Counted from the first letter of the stretch, positions 44,945 through 55,579 are shown. The stretch is DNA of 64,000 nt from Shewanella jiangmenensis (GCF_018596335.1 NZ_JAHEPS010000004.1:186001-250000); one strand, 5' to 3'. Made by a program: numbers and translations. Notes: generated by a model from the letters alone, not told the origin.

Positions 44945-45205
44945 ATGAAAGCTCCCCTGTTGTTATTGGTGGTTCTGCTTCAAGGATGTAGCTCTGCGGG
45001 CTGGGTAGATCTGCCCAAAAGCTATGAGGATGAAAGAGATGGCAAGGCATCGGCCGCCGAGATTGCGGTGAATGTGCCCCGCGCCGTTGCCGGTGCCGAT
45101 CCCTGTAAAAACGGCCACCCTGATGATATCGCCAAGTGCCGCGCCGAACGTCAGGCCGAGACCGATGCGCTGAACGAGAGTATTCGTAACCGCACCCAAA
45201 AGTAA
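44945..45205 (+). CDS. Small lipoprotein of unknown function
   Basis: An 86-residue protein with a lipobox at LLQGC and a charged, helical mature part with two cysteines (DPCKNG and AKCRAE). Its ATG at 44945 overlaps no gene and has only a weak ribosome binding site. It is divergent from trmL. Family not recognised. Confidence 0.65.
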   Translation: MKAPLLLLVVLLQGCSSAGWVDLPKSYEDERDGKASAAEIAVNVPRAVAGADPCKNGHPDDIAKCRAERQAETDALNESIRNRTQK

Positions 45206-45286
45206 GTTCTCTGGTGCGTCAAATTAAGCGAGGCGGTAAAGTGACAATCACTTTTCCGCCTCTTGTTTTTTGTGCTCAGCCGCCGC

Positions 45287-47539
45287 TTAAATTTTAAGAT
45301 GCTTCGACAGCGGAAGGTCGCGGTAGCGCTTGCCGCCAGCGGCCACAATGGCGTTGGCAAGGGCCGGGGCGACCGGCGGCACGCCCGGTTCACCCACACC
45401 GCCCGGTACTGCGCTGGAGGCGATGATCTCAGTCGCAATGGGCGGACACTGCGGCAGCCTGAGCAGCGGGTAGTCGTGGAAGTTTGATTGGGTCACTGCG
45501 CCCTTATCGAAATCGATTTCACCAAAGAGTGCGAGGCTTAAGCCAAACATCACCGCGCCTTCCATCTGCGCGGCGACCCGGTCGGGGTTGACCACAGTGC
45601 CGGCGTCCATCAGCGCGATGGCATCCACCACAGTAAGCTTGTCACCGTCTAGCCGCACCTTGATGGCCACGGCGGCATAGGCAACAAAACTGCGGTGAAT
45701 CGCAAAGCCCCAACCTTCGTTTTTACCCGCTGGTTTTTGTGCCATCAAGGCCTCGGCGCGGTCAATCAGCTTAAGGTAGCGGCCCACATCCACCGGATGA
45801 CGGCTCTGATCTTCACCATAGTTGCCATATTCAAAGCCTTGATTGGCAAAGTTTTCAACCCGCGCCTTGCCGAGCAGTTCCCGCCACTGGGCGGTGCAGG
45901 ATTTACCGTTGGCAATGGCGAGCTCATCCACAAAACTGCCGACGCCAAAGCCGTGCTGAATGTTGCTCACCGACCTTAACCAGCCGATGCGGGTATGGCT
46001 TTCGGCCTTGACGGCTTCGCAGCGCACCGCGCTGATATCCCAGGGAATATCGGTAAAGCCCAGGTCCAGCTCAAACGGCTGCGGGGTATCCACGGAACTG
46101 TCGAAGGTGCTGCCGATGGAGGGGAAGGCGGAGCGCGACAATATCGCCTGCACCTTGCCTTTATCATCGATGCATGCCTGATAGTACTGGGCGCTGATGG
46201 CGTGCAGGTAGCCGTTTCTCAGCTCGTCTTCCCGGCTCCATTGCAGCAGCACAGGTTTGTTGATTTTACTGGAAATAAACGCCACTTCGACACTGAAATC
46301 CGGCTTGGATTTCCGGCCGAAACCGCCGCCGAGCAGGGTCACGTTCACCTTGACCTTGCTCTCATCTATCCCAAGCATACCGGCCACATTTTCCTGGGTG
46401 CTTTGGGGCGTTTGGGTGCTGGCCCACAGCTCGCAGCCATTTTTATCGACGCTGGCAATCACCGCCGGAGGCTCCATCGGCGCATGGGCAAGGTAAGGCA
46501 CGGTATAAGTGGCGCTGATAATTTTATCCTGCGGCCAATTTTGTGGCTGGCTGCCAAGCTCCCGGGCGACCTTACCGGGCTCCTGCACCCGTTGTTTGAG
46601 GGTGCCTAGGTACGTTTTGCTGTTATGGCTGTCGTTGGCGCTTTTGCTCCAGCTGAGCTTGAGCGCTTTTCGCCCTTCGAGCGCACTCCAGGTATTAGTG
46701 GCCACCACGGCAACGCCGCCAAGCGGCTGAAACGCCGGCGCGCCCTTGGGAATTGGCAGGGTGACAATATCCAGCACGCCTGCCACCTTGCGGGCGGCGC
46801 TGTCGTCGATGGACTCAAGTGCACTGCCAAACACAGGCGGACGGGCAATCACCGCGTACACCAAGCCTTCGGGGCGGTTGTCGGCGCCATAAATAGCGCG
46901 GCCGCCGAGCATATCGTCCATATCGACTATGGTGTGGCCCTTGCCGATTTGGGTGAATTGGTCAGGGGTTTTGAGGGTGAGGGTTTTTGCGTCCGGCAGC
47001 GGCAGTTTGGCGGCGGCCATGGCGAGTTCACCATAGCTTAAGCGCTTGTCGCCGCCTTTGTGATGCACCGCGTGGGCCTTGGCATAGACCTCAGTCACTG
47101 GCACCTGCCAGCGCTCGGCCGCGGCTTGCTCCAGCATCTGTCTTGCCATCGCGCCCATCTCGCGCATCTTGTCATAATCCTTGCGGATACTGCGGCTGCC
47201 GTCGGTGTTCTGGCTGCCGTAGCGCTTGTCGGCAAGGCCCTGCATCACCACCACTTTGTCCCAGTCGGCTTCGAGTTCGTCGGCCAGCACCTGCGGAATG
47301 CCGGTGCGTATGCCCTGGCCCATTTCCGAGCGGTGGCAGGTGAGGTAAACCTTGTTGTCTTCACCAATGGCGACAAAAAGATTGAGGCGCTGCTCTTCGC
47401 CAAAGGCGGCGGTTTGCGCGGCGAGCATGGGGCTCCAGCCGAGGCCTGAGGCGCCCAGCATCAGCGCGCCGCCCGAGGCGCCAAAGAGTTTGAGCACATC
47501 GCGGCGGCTGAAGTTTTCAACGGCGGTAAACTTGCTCAT
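45287..47539 (-). CDS. iorB: Molybdopterin-binding subunit of an isoquinoline 1-oxidoreductase-type hydroxylase
   Basis: Large subunit of a xanthine-oxidase-family enzyme that hydroxylates N-heterocycles or aldehydes. From the ATG at 47539 (overlapping the 2Fe-2S gene stop) it has 750 residues. It begins with a Tat-type signal ([19 protein letters not shown]), so it is exported folded with cofactor. [41 protein letters not shown] and the C-terminal [19 protein letters not shown] (moco site with the catalytic Glu) are typical of the IorB branch. The substrate is unknown. Confidence 0.9.
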   Translation of the reverse strand: MSKFTAVENFSRRDVLKLFGASGGALMLGASGLGWSPMLAAQTAAFGEEQRLNLFVAIGEDNKVYLTCHRSEMGQGIRTGIPQVLADELEADWDKVVVMQGLADKRYGSQNTDGSRSIRKDYDKMREMGAMARQMLEQAAAERWQVPVTEVYAKAHAVHHKGGDKRLSYGELAMAAAKLPLPDAKTLTLKTPDQFTQIGKGHTIVDMDDMLGGRAIYGADNRPEGLVYAVIARPPVFGSALESIDDSAARKVAGVLDIVTLPIPKGAPAFQPLGGVAVVATNTWSALEGRKALKLSWSKSANDSHNSKTYLGTLKQRVQEPGKVARELGSQPQNWPQDKIISATYTVPYLAHAPMEPPAVIASVDKNGCELWASTQTPQSTQENVAGMLGIDESKVKVNVTLLGGGFGRKSKPDFSVEVAFISSKINKPVLLQWSREDELRNGYLHAISAQYYQACIDDKGKVQAILSRSAFPSIGSTFDSSVDTPQPFELDLGFTDIPWDISAVRCEAVKAESHTRIGWLRSVSNIQHGFGVGSFVDELAIANGKSCTAQWRELLGKARVENFANQGFEYGNYGEDQSRHPVDVGRYLKLIDRAEALMAQKPAGKNEGWGFAIHRSFVAYAAVAIKVRLDGDKLTVVDAIALMDAGTVVNPDRVAAQMEGAVMFGLSLALFGEIDFDKGAVTQSNFHDYPLLRLPQCPPIATEIIASSAVPGGVGEPGVPPVAPALANAIVAAGGKRYRDLPLSKHLKI

Positions 47540-47991
47540 GACTTGGCCTCCTGCTTGCCCTGATAGTCCTTGATGGCGGCGCGGATGCGGGTGTAGGTGC
47601 CGCAGCGGCAAATGTTGCCCGCCATGGCTTCATCAATCTGGCTGTCGCTGGGCGCGGGATGCTTGCTCACCAGTGCTGCCGCCGACATAAGCTGGCCCGC
47701 CTGACAAAAACCGCACTGGGGCACCTTGTGGCGGCGCCAACTGTCTTTAAGCTTGTCGTCTGCAAGGCCTTCGATGGTGGTCACTGACTTGCCTTCGAGG
47801 CTTTGGATGCTGGTGAGGCAGGCGCGCATTGGCTCGCCGTCAACATGTACTGTGCAGGCACCGCAAAGCCCCGCGCCACAGCCATATTTGGTGCCGGTTA
47901 AGCCCATCAGATCCCTAAGTGCCCACAACAGTGGCATCCTGGGGTCGGCGTCCAGCGTAAACAAACGGCCGTTGATTTTAAGTGATGTCAT
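47536..47991 (-). CDS. iorA: 2Fe-2S subunit of the same hydroxylase
   Basis: A 151-residue ferredoxin-like subunit carrying two [2Fe-2S] clusters that take electrons from the molybdenum site. The plant-type cluster uses [17 protein letters not shown] with a fourth Cys in MRAC; the second uses CGFCQAG and CRCGTY. It starts three bases after mocA and overlaps iorB. Confidence 0.94.
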   Translation of the reverse strand: MTSLKINGRLFTLDADPRMPLLWALRDLMGLTGTKYGCGAGLCGACTVHVDGEPMRACLTSIQSLEGKSVTTIEGLADDKLKDSWRRHKVPQCGFCQAGQLMSAAALVSKHPAPSDSQIDEAMAGNICRCGTYTRIRAAIKDYQGKQEAKS

Positions 47992-47994
47992 GGG

Positions 47995-48606
47995 TCACTC
48001 GCTCCTTGTGCTCACAAAGCGCCCGAAATCGGCGCGGGTGTCTATATCGATGCTGGCGCCGGGCAGCGCCATCCATCCCAGTTGTTGTTGTTTTTGCAAT
48101 GATTTCAAAAGCCCCTTGGCACCTTTGTCGCCGCTGAGGCGAGCCAGCTCACCAAAGTCGGCGCGATTGAAAATGGCCGGTGCGCCGGGGGCATCCAGAT
48201 ACCAGGCGGCGGTGGTTTTGCCCGACTCCTGCCAGCTTTGAATAAGGGATTCATAGTCTTGCGTGCAGAGCAGCGCATGATCCGCAAGCGCAAGCAGCAG
48301 GGCGTCGGCATCTGTGCTCTGCGCTGCGCTCGCGGCGGCGGCAATGCTGTGGCCAAGCCCCAGATGCCAATCGGGCGAAGGAATAATGGCGGTGCCTTTG
48401 GGCAGCAGCGGTTTTAAGGTGTCTGCATGGCCGCCAAGGCAAACCCTTAGCGGCAGAAGTTGGGTGTCGCAGCTGCCGCGCACTTTACTTAACGCATCGA
48501 CACTGCGCCCAAGCAAGGTGTTGCCGCCCGGCAGCGGCATGGCGAGCTTAACCCCTTCGAAGCGGCGCGAGCCGCCTGCGGCCAGGAGCACGGGCAAGAG
48601 TTTCAT
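47995..48606 (-). CDS. mocA: Molybdenum cofactor cytidylyltransferase (MocA/MobA-like)
   Basis: Attaches a nucleotide to molybdopterin for xanthine-oxidase-family enzymes. It has 203 residues with the nucleotide motif LLAAGGSRRFEGVKLAMPL and ALADHALL. It belongs to the XdhC-linked NTP-transferase group. It overlaps xdhC by four bases and is followed by iorA, which suggests it serves IorAB. Confidence 0.9.
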   Translation of the reverse strand: MKLLPVLLAAGGSRRFEGVKLAMPLPGGNTLLGRSVDALSKVRGSCDTQLLPLRVCLGGHADTLKPLLPKGTAIIPSPDWHLGLGHSIAAAASAAQSTDADALLLALADHALLCTQDYESLIQSWQESGKTTAAWYLDAPGAPAIFNRADFGELARLSGDKGAKGLLKSLQKQQQLGWMALPGASIDIDTRADFGRFVSTRSE

Positions 48607-49649
48607 TTAAGACCTCCGCTGCCGGGCATGAGAGCGGACGGCGTGAGCCTGCCATGCAGGCTTGCCTGGCAGGCGGCAAGGATAGACAGAGCTATGTCGG
48701 CGGGCAGCTCGCCGCCTAAATCGATTCCGGCTGGGCTTGCCGGTGGGCAGTAAAAATCGTCCCAACCCATACCGGTTGTGTTTAGCAGCTTCTCGCCCCG
48801 GTGACGCGGCCCAAGCAGTGCCAGATACTTAAGCGGCAATTGGCCAAGTTTGGGCAGAATGGCTGCATCGAGCTCGAGGCTGTGGTGCATTACCACCGCC
48901 ATGTCGATGCTGGCAAGAAAGTCAGGCGTAAGCGTATCGGCCGGGGTTTTGATAAGCTCGCAGCCGTCAAAGTCGCAGGGGCGGGCATAGCTGGTGCGCG
49001 GGTCGACAATGGAGATTCGCCACTCAAGCTGGCGCGCCATGTGCGCCAGCGGCCGGGCATCCATGCCACCACCGAAAATCGCCAGATGTGGCCTCGGGCG
49101 CACCGGCACCACCAGCAGCTCAGATTGCTGACTGCCGCTTTGCGAATTGGGCGCAAAACGGCCGGGTCGGCTGAAATCAGCGGCAGGAAAGGGCGCTTCG
49201 GACTCAAGATAAAAATGAGCTGAGATGCTATCGGCAGCTGCGCGGTTTTGCGGCAGCTCCAGGCACCAAAAGCCGGGCTTGCCGCTGGCGATAGCCTCTG
49301 CCATGGCAGCAAACTGCAGGCGCTGATTGGCTGCAGTTAATGGCAGCAGCAGAATATCTACCAGGCCGCCGCAGCCTAAGCGGTAGCTGGCGTCGGTTTC
49401 GTCTCTGGCATCGTAGCGGCCATGCACGGCGCAGCCTTCGGCGAGCGCCTTTTGCGCCTGACGGCGAAGGTCAGCCTCAAGGCAGCCGCCGCTTAACATA
49501 CCAAGGCTTGGTCCGGAGGGGTGAAACAGCATCATGGCGCCGGATTTGCGGTAGGCGCTGCCTTCTACCGAGGCTATCACCGCCAGCACCCAGTCGGCGC
49601 TGTCATCGCGCCGCCACGCATCCAGAAGTGAATCCAAACGGTTGACCAT
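48603..49649 (-). CDS. XdhC/CoxF-family molybdenum cofactor insertion protein
   Basis: Chaperone that carries sulfurated molybdenum cofactor to the hydroxylase. Its 348 residues have the XdhC N-terminus (GSAYRKSGAMMLFHPSG, GMLSGGCLEADLRR) and a Rossmann C-domain (LAIFGGGMDARPLAHMARQLEWR). The ATG at 49649 has AGGGA six bases upstream; an ATG four codons earlier lacks spacing. First gene of the xdhC-mocA-iorA-iorB operon. Confidence 0.92.
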   Translation of the reverse strand: MVNRLDSLLDAWRRDDSADWVLAVIASVEGSAYRKSGAMMLFHPSGPSLGMLSGGCLEADLRRQAQKALAEGCAVHGRYDARDETDASYRLGCGGLVDILLLPLTAANQRLQFAAMAEAIASGKPGFWCLELPQNRAAADSISAHFYLESEAPFPAADFSRPGRFAPNSQSGSQQSELLVVPVRPRPHLAIFGGGMDARPLAHMARQLEWRISIVDPRTSYARPCDFDGCELIKTPADTLTPDFLASIDMAVVMHHSLELDAAILPKLGQLPLKYLALLGPRHRGEKLLNTTGMGWDDFYCPPASPAGIDLGGELPADIALSILAACQASLHGRLTPSALMPGSGGLK

Positions 49650-49712
49650 TTTTCCCTGCATCCTGTTGGGCTAAAAAAATAACCTAGCAAATGCGGCTGC
49701 AATTCAGAAAGA

Positions 49713-49727
49713 GCTTAAGTTTTGCCA
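49713..49727 (-). promoter_or_regulatory. Weak candidate -24/-12 promoter for xdhC operon
   Basis: On the minus strand TGGCAAAACTTAAGC has the required GG and GC separated by 10 bases, 64 bp upstream of xdhC. The -12 box departs from consensus apart from GC. Low confidence. Confidence 0.25.
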
Positions 49728-49740
49728 AATGTTTCGCGAA

Positions 49741-49765
49741 ATGAAAACCCCGGCCGCAGCCGGGG
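49741..49765 (-). terminator. Terminator of the aldehyde dehydrogenase gene
   Basis: On the minus strand CCCCGGC-TGCG-GCCGGGG followed by TTTTCATTT, 19 bases after the stop. Confidence 0.85.
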
Positions 49766-49783
49766 TGAGAGGGCGGGTTAAGA

Positions 49784-51304
49784 TTAGAAGAAGCCGAGCG
49801 GATTGGTGTCGAAGCTTACCAGCAGGTTTTTGGTGTTCTGGTAATGGGACAGCATCATCTTGTGGGTTTCACGGCCGATGCCTGACTTTTTATAGCCTCC
49901 AAAGGCGGCGTGGGCAGGGTAGGCGTGGTAGCAGTTAATCCACACCCGCCCGGCCTGAATGCCACGACCCATGCGCTGGGCAAGGTTCATGTCGCGGGTC
50001 CAGACACCGGCACCGAGGCCATACTGGGTGTCGTTGGCGATGGCCAATGCTTCGGCTTCATCCTTGAAGGTGGTGACAGATACCACGGGGCCAAATATTT
50101 CTTCCTGGAACACCCGCATCTTGTTGTGGCCCTTGAGGATGGTTGGCTGGATGTAATAGCCGCCTTTTTCGCGCCCATCCTGCAGGCTGATTTGGCCGCC
50201 CATCAGCACCTTGGCGCCTTCGGTGCGGCCGATTTCAAGGTAGCCCAGAATCTTGTCGTATTGCTCACGGGATGCCTGGGCGCCAACCTGAGTGTCGGTG
50301 TCGAGCGGATTGCCCTGGCGTATGGTTTTGGCCCGTGCAATCACCTTTTCGATAAAGGCGTCGTAAATGGATTCCTGCACCAGCACCCGGCTTGGGCAGG
50401 TGCACACCTCGCCCTGATTGAAGAACGCCAGCAGCAGGCCTTCGACCGCCTTGTCGAGGTAGTTGTCTTCATGATTCATCACGTCGGCAAAGTAGATGTT
50501 GGGCGACTTGCCGCCAAGCTCGACAGTGGACGGGATAAGGTTTTCGGCGGCGCATTTGAGAATATGGTTACCCACTTCGGTGGAGCCGGTGAAGGCGAGT
50601 TTGGCGATGCGTTTGCTGGTGGCAAGGGCGGCGCCTGCCTCGGTGCCAAAACCATTGACCACGTTGAGTACGCCGGGTGGCAGCAAGTCTTCGATGGTCT
50701 CTAGCAGCACCATGATGGACGCCGGAGTTTGTTCGGCAGGTTTGAGCACAATGCAGTTACCCGCCGCCAGCGCCGGGGCGATTTTCCAGGCCGCCATCAG
50801 CAGCGGAAAGTTCCAGGGGATGATTTGGCCGACCACGCCCAAAGGCTCGGGGAAATGGTAACTCACGGTATTGGCATCAAGGTCTGCGGCGCTGCCTTCC
50901 TGGGCGCGGATACAACCGGCGAAATAACGGAAATGATCGACAAACAGCGGCAGATCGGCGTTCAGGGTTTCGCGCACCGCTTTGCCGTTTTCCCAGGTTT
51001 CGACCACGGCGAGGCGCTCGAGATGCTGCTCGACCCGGTCGGCGATTTTCAAAAGCAGATTACTGCGCTCGGTGACCGAGGTTTTGCCCCAGCTGTCTTT
51101 GGCGGCATGGGCGGCATCGAGGGCCCGTTCGATGTCGCGGTAGTCAGAGCGGGCGGCCTGACAAAACACCTGTCCATCCACCGGCGAGACGTTATCAAAG
51201 TACTCACCGCCCACAGGGGGCACCCATTTGCCGCCGATAAAGTTGTCGTATCTGACCTTGAATGAGGCGATGGCACCTGCGGTGCCCGGAGCGCTGTAGA
51301 TCAT
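49784..51304 (-). CDS. NAD-dependent aldehyde dehydrogenase (ExaC/AldB type)
   Basis: Oxidises acetaldehyde or other aliphatic aldehydes to acids. From ATG at 51304 (AAAGGAC upstream) it has 506 residues, the family length. The oxyanion Asn is in PWNFPL, the general base Glu in ELGGKSP, and the catalytic Cys in [11 protein letters not shown]. The frame is open much further upstream but that stretch holds a sigma-54 promoter, so it is not coding. Divergent from an AcoR-type activator, whose sites lie between. Confidence 0.93.
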   Translation of the reverse strand: MIYSAPGTAGAIASFKVRYDNFIGGKWVPPVGGEYFDNVSPVDGQVFCQAARSDYRDIERALDAAHAAKDSWGKTSVTERSNLLLKIADRVEQHLERLAVVETWENGKAVRETLNADLPLFVDHFRYFAGCIRAQEGSAADLDANTVSYHFPEPLGVVGQIIPWNFPLLMAAWKIAPALAAGNCIVLKPAEQTPASIMVLLETIEDLLPPGVLNVVNGFGTEAGAALATSKRIAKLAFTGSTEVGNHILKCAAENLIPSTVELGGKSPNIYFADVMNHEDNYLDKAVEGLLLAFFNQGEVCTCPSRVLVQESIYDAFIEKVIARAKTIRQGNPLDTDTQVGAQASREQYDKILGYLEIGRTEGAKVLMGGQISLQDGREKGGYYIQPTILKGHNKMRVFQEEIFGPVVSVTTFKDEAEALAIANDTQYGLGAGVWTRDMNLAQRMGRGIQAGRVWINCYHAYPAHAAFGGYKKSGIGRETHKMMLSHYQNTKNLLVSFDTNPLGFF

Positions 51305-51392
51305 CTGCTTGTCCTTTTTGCGATTGAGAATGTCTTGTTGATGCTGTTGTTGTTGCGACAGTTTTTTTGCCTGCCGCTGGAGGTGCTCTATC

Positions 51393-51407
51393 GCAAAGGG
51401 CGCGCCA
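51393..51407 (-). promoter_or_regulatory. Sigma-54 (-24/-12) promoter of the aldehyde dehydrogenase
   Basis: On the minus strand TGGCGCGCCCTTTGC matches the consensus TGGCACG-N4-TTGC at 10 of 11 defined positions. It lies about 90 bp upstream of the gene start. Confidence 0.85.
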
Positions 51408-51518
51408 GAATTGTTCAACTTGTCGCCACTTCGAGCTAACAGTATGATGAAAATCTTATTTTCGAATATACGCAGCTGCGGGTTGGCCGAGGGATTGGCG
51501 TGGCGACCCAGATAGTGC

Positions 51519-51535
51519 TGTTGCGTCCCGGCACA
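51519..51535. promoter_or_regulatory. Putative activator site 1 for the AcoR-type regulator
   Basis: TGTTGCGTCCCGGCACA, an imperfect 17-bp palindrome of the form TGTNNCG-N3-CGGNACA, about 110 bp upstream of the -24 element. Confidence 0.6.
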
Positions 51536-51549
51536 GTTGTTGTCTGGCT

Positions 51550-51566
51550 TGTGCCGAAACGGAACA
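51550..51566. promoter_or_regulatory. Putative activator site 2 for the AcoR-type regulator
   Basis: TGTGCCGAAACGGAACA, a palindrome with one mismatch, 31 bp from site 1. It lies just ahead of the regulator's ribosome binding site, so it may also autorepress. Confidence 0.65.
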
Positions 51567-51579
51567 CAGGAGCACACAG

Positions 51580-53430
51580 ATGAAATCTGCTATTCAGCCC
51601 TGGCTTGCCGATTCGTGGCGGCGCAGTGAAGGCGCCGGTCTTTGCGAAGCACGTCCCGGCTATGAGCTGAAACTGAGTCCGGTCGAGCTGGAAGAGCGCT
51701 GTGAGCGTCATCGGCAGCTTATCGCACTGGTTGAATCCGAAGCCCTGCCGCTGTTTACCCGTCTGATGGCCCACACCGAAAGCCGGCTGATTTTGTCTGA
51801 TGCCGAGGGTTTTGTGCTGCGCCACTGGGGGCTGTCACGCTATTCCGACCGGCTCGCCAATGTGGCGCTGGACTGCGGCGTGAATTGGCTGGAAGAGCAC
51901 AAGGGCACAAATGCCATAGGCACCGCGCTCAAGGCCAAAGAAGCCTTGTCGGTGGTGGGCGAGCAGCATTTTTGCCGTCCGCACCGCTTTATGAGCTGTA
52001 CCGCCAGCCCGATTTTTTCGCCATCCGGCGAGCTGATTGGCGCGCTCGATATCACCTCCGAGCGGCTCAGGCACAACCAACAAACCTTATTGCTTATCTC
52101 CAGTTTGGCGCAGCAGGTGGAAACCGCACTCTTGTGCGCGCTGCCGGGCGGCCGTTTTCGGGTGGATGTGGCGGCGAGCCGCCAGCTATTGTGCTCCGGC
52201 TGGCAGGGCATTTTGATTGCCGATGATGATGGTCGGCTGCTTGGGCTTAACCCGATGGCGCGCCAGTATCTTGGGGCGGCAGCACCCGGCATGAAAGTGG
52301 GCGAGCTGTTGGGTGACGACTGGCAGGCGCAGCAGGCGCTTTGCTCCCGTGGTGAGCTGCATCTGTCAACCTGTGCAATCGGCACGATTACGCCGTCGCA
52401 AGCCGCTAAAAGCACAAATGCAGCCAGAGCGCCTGATGCCTCTAAAGCCTCGAATTCCCCTAAAACCCAAAGTGTCACCAGCACCTGGGGCGCGCATGGC
52501 ATCAAGCCGTTGCACTTTCACGATCCGCAGCTCGAATCTGCCTGGCAGCAGGCGCGTAAGGTGATAAGCCGCAAGATCCCGCTGTTGGTGCAGGGCGAAA
52601 CCGGCGTCGGTAAAGAGCACTTTGTGCGCCAGTTGTTTCAGGAAAGCCGCCTCAGCGGCGAGTTGGTGGCGGTCAACTGTGCCGCCTTGCCCGCCGAACT
52701 GATTGAAGCGGAACTCTTTGGCTATCAGGGCGGCGCCTTTACCGGTGCGGCGCGCCAGGGACACCTTGGCAAGGTGCGTCAGGCCGATGGCGGCTTTTTG
52801 TTTTTGGATGAAATCGGTGAGCTGCCATTGGCGGCTCAGGGCAGATTGCTACGGGTGCTGCAGGAGCGGGAAGTCACCCCAGTAGGCGGCCTAAAAAGCC
52901 ACAGGGTGGATATTCAGGTGGTGGCGGCAACCCATATGGATTTGGCACACATGGTGCGCGATGGCCGCTTTCGTGAAGACTTGTATTTTCGCCTCAACGG
53001 CTTGCAGGTGGGCCTGCCGCCGCTAAGGCAGCGCGCCGACAGGTCGCGGCTCATTCACAAATTGCACCGGCAGTACCGGCTGAATGCCCCCGGGGATGAG
53101 CAGCAGCTGTGTCCGCAGCTTTTGAGCTTGCTTGAGGCTTATGGCTGGCCCGGCAATTTGCGCGAGCTGGATAATCTGATGCAGGTGGCCTGTCTGATGG
53201 CAGAAGGCGAGCGCGAGCTTGGTCTGACGCACCTGAGTGACGCGCACCGGCGGGCGCTGATGCAGGCCTGTGCGGTGCAATCAGCTTCTGAGCCGAGCCT
53301 TAAGGCCGGGCTTGATGGCCGTATTCAGGCAACGCTCGCCGAGTGCGACGGCAATATCAGTGAAGCGGCCCGCCGCCTTGGGGTAAGCCGCAACCTGATT
53401 TACCGCAGCCTTAAGCGCACGGTCAGCTAA
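51580..53430 (+). CDS. AcoR-family sigma-54-dependent activator
   Basis: Enhancer-binding protein of 616 residues. An N-terminal GAF-type sensor (about 70-205) is followed by a second, short ligand region, a Ser/Ala/Lys-rich linker (about 270-300), an AAA+ domain (P-loop GETGVGKE; Walker [11 protein letters not shown]) and a C-terminal Fis-type helix-turn-helix ([22 protein letters not shown]). The sigma-54 contact loop is GAFTGA. The divergent aldehyde dehydrogenase has a fitting promoter. The inducer is probably an alcohol or aldehyde, by family precedent. Confidence 0.93.
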   Translation: MKSAIQPWLADSWRRSEGAGLCEARPGYELKLSPVELEERCERHRQLIALVESEALPLFTRLMAHTESRLILSDAEGFVLRHWGLSRYSDRLANVALDCGVNWLEEHKGTNAIGTALKAKEALSVVGEQHFCRPHRFMSCTASPIFSPSGELIGALDITSERLRHNQQTLLLISSLAQQVETALLCALPGGRFRVDVAASRQLLCSGWQGILIADDDGRLLGLNPMARQYLGAAAPGMKVGELLGDDWQAQQALCSRGELHLSTCAIGTITPSQAAKSTNAARAPDASKASNSPKTQSVTSTWGAHGIKPLHFHDPQLESAWQQARKVISRKIPLLVQGETGVGKEHFVRQLFQESRLSGELVAVNCAALPAELIEAELFGYQGGAFTGAARQGHLGKVRQADGGFLFLDEIGELPLAAQGRLLRVLQEREVTPVGGLKSHRVDIQVVAATHMDLAHMVRDGRFREDLYFRLNGLQVGLPPLRQRADRSRLIHKLHRQYRLNAPGDEQQLCPQLLSLLEAYGWPGNLRELDNLMQVACLMAEGERELGLTHLSDAHRRALMQACAVQSASEPSLKAGLDGRIQATLAECDGNISEAARRLGVSRNLIYRSLKRTVS

Positions 53431-53457
53431 CGGAGCGCCGCTTGCAAAAATGGCAAG

Positions 53458-54819
53458 TCACTCACGCGGCAAACAAATGGTCACACACAGGCCGCCGCCG
53501 GTCTGGTTGCTGGCGCTGATGCTGCCACCCTGGGTCTCAATCGCCGCTGCTGTGATGGCAAGCCCTAAACCCCAGCCGCCGCTTTCGCGCTCGCGGGACT
53601 TATCGGTGCGATAAAAAGGCCTGAAGATGGCTTCAAGCTCGGCCTCATCGACGCCGGGGCCGTCGTCGCAAATGCGGATTTCCACCGAATCCGGCGTATC
53701 GGCGACCTTGAGGCTGAGCGCGCTATTGGCGTAACGGATGGCGTTTCGCAGCAAATTTTCCACCGCACGGGCCAGCAGTTTTGGGCTGTGACTCAGCCTT
53801 AAATGGTCGTCCATTTCAATGGTCAGGTGTTTGCCACACTGACTGGCTTCAAATTCGGCATCATCCAGCACCTGCCCCAAACTTTCGGCAAGCTCGCAGT
53901 CAATCCTGGCCTCGGTGGCGCCCATGGTCACCCGCGAGAGCGTCAACAGCTCGGCGATGAGCGCATCGAGCTGCCCTGCCTCATGGGCGATGCGACTTAG
54001 CTCGTTGCTGTCCTGACCGCGCTTGCGTGCCAGCGCCAGCGCCAGTTGCAGCCGGGTAAGCGGCGTGCGCAGCTCATGGCTGATATCGCCCATCAGTCGT
54101 TGCTGATTATTCACTTGCAGTTCAATAGCCTCGGCCATGGCGTTAAAGGCATGACCCAATTGCCCCAGCTCATCGCGCCGGTTAAGCGTCGCGGCATCGA
54201 CCCGGCTGCCAAGGTGGCCCCGCGCAAGCGCATCGGCGCTTTGCTTGAGCATCTTGAGCGGCCGGCCAAGGTGCCAGGCAAGCAGGCCGCACAACAGCCC
54301 CGACACCAGCACCGCCAGGCCTAAGGTCAGCAGTTTGTGCTCGATAAAAAACAGGAACAGCGGCCTTGGGTGATGGCCGGGCAGGCGGCCGTAAATCCGA
54401 TATTCTTCATGGCCTACGCGGAACTTGTAAGGGCCGAACACGGCTTCATCTTCAAACTGTTGCAGAATAGGGCGCTCGGCTTCTTCGGCCAGCAGGATGA
54501 ATTTGCGCAGGGTGCGCGGCGCCCGGCCACCGAGAATACGGCCATCGTCGTTGGCGATAAAAAGCCGCATTGGCCGGTCGCTCTGGCGGGCGCGCTCGAA
54601 GCGGCGCAGGTGCTCGGGTTCGAGTAATTTCGGGTCTTTGACAATGGCGTCGGCGGCGGTGCTCAGCACCGTGATAAGCTCCGGCGGCACTGCGGCTTGC
54701 TCCTGACGTTTTTGCAGCAGTGGCAGGCTGCCTACGGCAACCAACACCAGCGAGCTGCACAGCCAAAAGCCGAGCAGCAACTTGATAAAGAGTCGATTTG
54801 GCAGGCTGGTGGTATTCAT
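53458..54819 (-). CDS. cpxA: Envelope-stress sensor kinase CpxA
   Basis: Inner-membrane histidine kinase of 453 residues: a membrane helix at about 10-33, a periplasmic sensor, a second helix near 160-180, a HAMP domain, the phospho-acceptor in DISHELRTPL, and the ATP domain with NLLRNAIRYA, DDGPGVDE and GGWGLGLAI. Its ATG overlaps cpxR by four bases. CpxA acts as kinase and phosphatase for CpxR. Confidence 0.93.
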   Translation of the reverse strand: MNTTSLPNRLFIKLLLGFWLCSSLVLVAVGSLPLLQKRQEQAAVPPELITVLSTAADAIVKDPKLLEPEHLRRFERARQSDRPMRLFIANDDGRILGGRAPRTLRKFILLAEEAERPILQQFEDEAVFGPYKFRVGHEEYRIYGRLPGHHPRPLFLFFIEHKLLTLGLAVLVSGLLCGLLAWHLGRPLKMLKQSADALARGHLGSRVDAATLNRRDELGQLGHAFNAMAEAIELQVNNQQRLMGDISHELRTPLTRLQLALALARKRGQDSNELSRIAHEAGQLDALIAELLTLSRVTMGATEARIDCELAESLGQVLDDAEFEASQCGKHLTIEMDDHLRLSHSPKLLARAVENLLRNAIRYANSALSLKVADTPDSVEIRICDDGPGVDEAELEAIFRPFYRTDKSRERESGGWGLGLAITAAAIETQGGSISASNQTGGGLCVTICLPRE

Positions 54820-55502
54820 GTGAGCCAGATGTACCCCTTGCCACGAATGGTTTTGACCCGGGGGCGGCCGTCGCTGCGCTCAGGCAGTTTTTTACGCAGG
54901 TTTGACAGGTGCATGTCGAGGCTGCGATCGAAGGGCATCAGGCGCTTGCCGAGCACGGTTTCGCTCAAACTGTCTTTGCTGACGAGTTCACCCGCCTTGC
55001 CCGCCAGTTGCAGCAGCAGCGCAAATTCGGTGCCGGTCAGGCTTATCAGCTGCTCGTTGCACCAGGCTTCCTGACGGCTGGGGTCGAGGCGCAAATCGCC
55101 AAGATTCACCATGTCGCCGGGTGCCGATGGGCTGGCGGCAAGCTGGCTGCGGCGCAAAATGGCGCGGATGCGGGCAATCAGCTCGCGATCGTTAAATGGC
55201 TTGGGCAGATAGTCGTCGGCACCGATTTCGAGCCCGACCACGCGGTCTATGTCATCGCCGCGCGCGGTCAGCATCAGTACCGGGGTTTGTTTGCTGGTGC
55301 GCAGGTTTTTAAGTACCTCAAAACCGTTCATTTTCGGCAGCATTACGTCGAGCAGAATCAAATCAAACTCGCCCTGTTTGGCTTTGGCAAGGCCGTCGAC
55401 GCCATCGTGGGCCAGCGTCAGGCGAAAGCCTTCGAGCTCCAGCAATTCTTTGAGTAATTCCGACAGACCCGGGTCGTCATCGACCAACAGCAAATGATTC
55501 AT
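54816..55502 (-). CDS. cpxR: Envelope-stress response regulator CpxR
   Basis: OmpR-type regulator of 228 residues: receiver domain with DDDPG, phospho-acceptor Asp in ILLDVMLP and Lys in YLPKPF, then a winged-helix DNA-binding domain (DRSLDMHLSNLRKKL). Two CpxR boxes lie between it and cpxP, so it regulates both directions. Confidence 0.96.
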   Translation of the reverse strand: MNHLLLVDDDPGLSELLKELLELEGFRLTLAHDGVDGLAKAKQGEFDLILLDVMLPKMNGFEVLKNLRTSKQTPVLMLTARGDDIDRVVGLEIGADDYLPKPFNDRELIARIRAILRRSQLAASPSAPGDMVNLGDLRLDPSRQEAWCNEQLISLTGTEFALLLQLAGKAGELVSKDSLSETVLGKRLMPFDRSLDMHLSNLRKKLPERSDGRPRVKTIRGKGYIWLT

Positions 55503-55564
55503 GCAACCTCCAGCTTAACTTTCCCCAGTATACCCGCGCGCGCGTCAAGCTGAGGCATGGCTTT

Positions 55565-55579
55565 GTAAGTCTGTGTAAA
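55565..55579 (+). promoter_or_regulatory. CpxR box, plus orientation
   Basis: GTAAG-TCTGT-GTAAA matches GTAAA-N5-GTAAA with one mismatch, in the cpxR-cpxP gap. Confidence 0.8.

Noticed and set aside
51305..51577. Long upstream extension of the aldehyde dehydrogenase frame
   Set aside because: It contains a sigma-54 promoter and two palindromic sites; the family length and ribosome binding site favour 51304.
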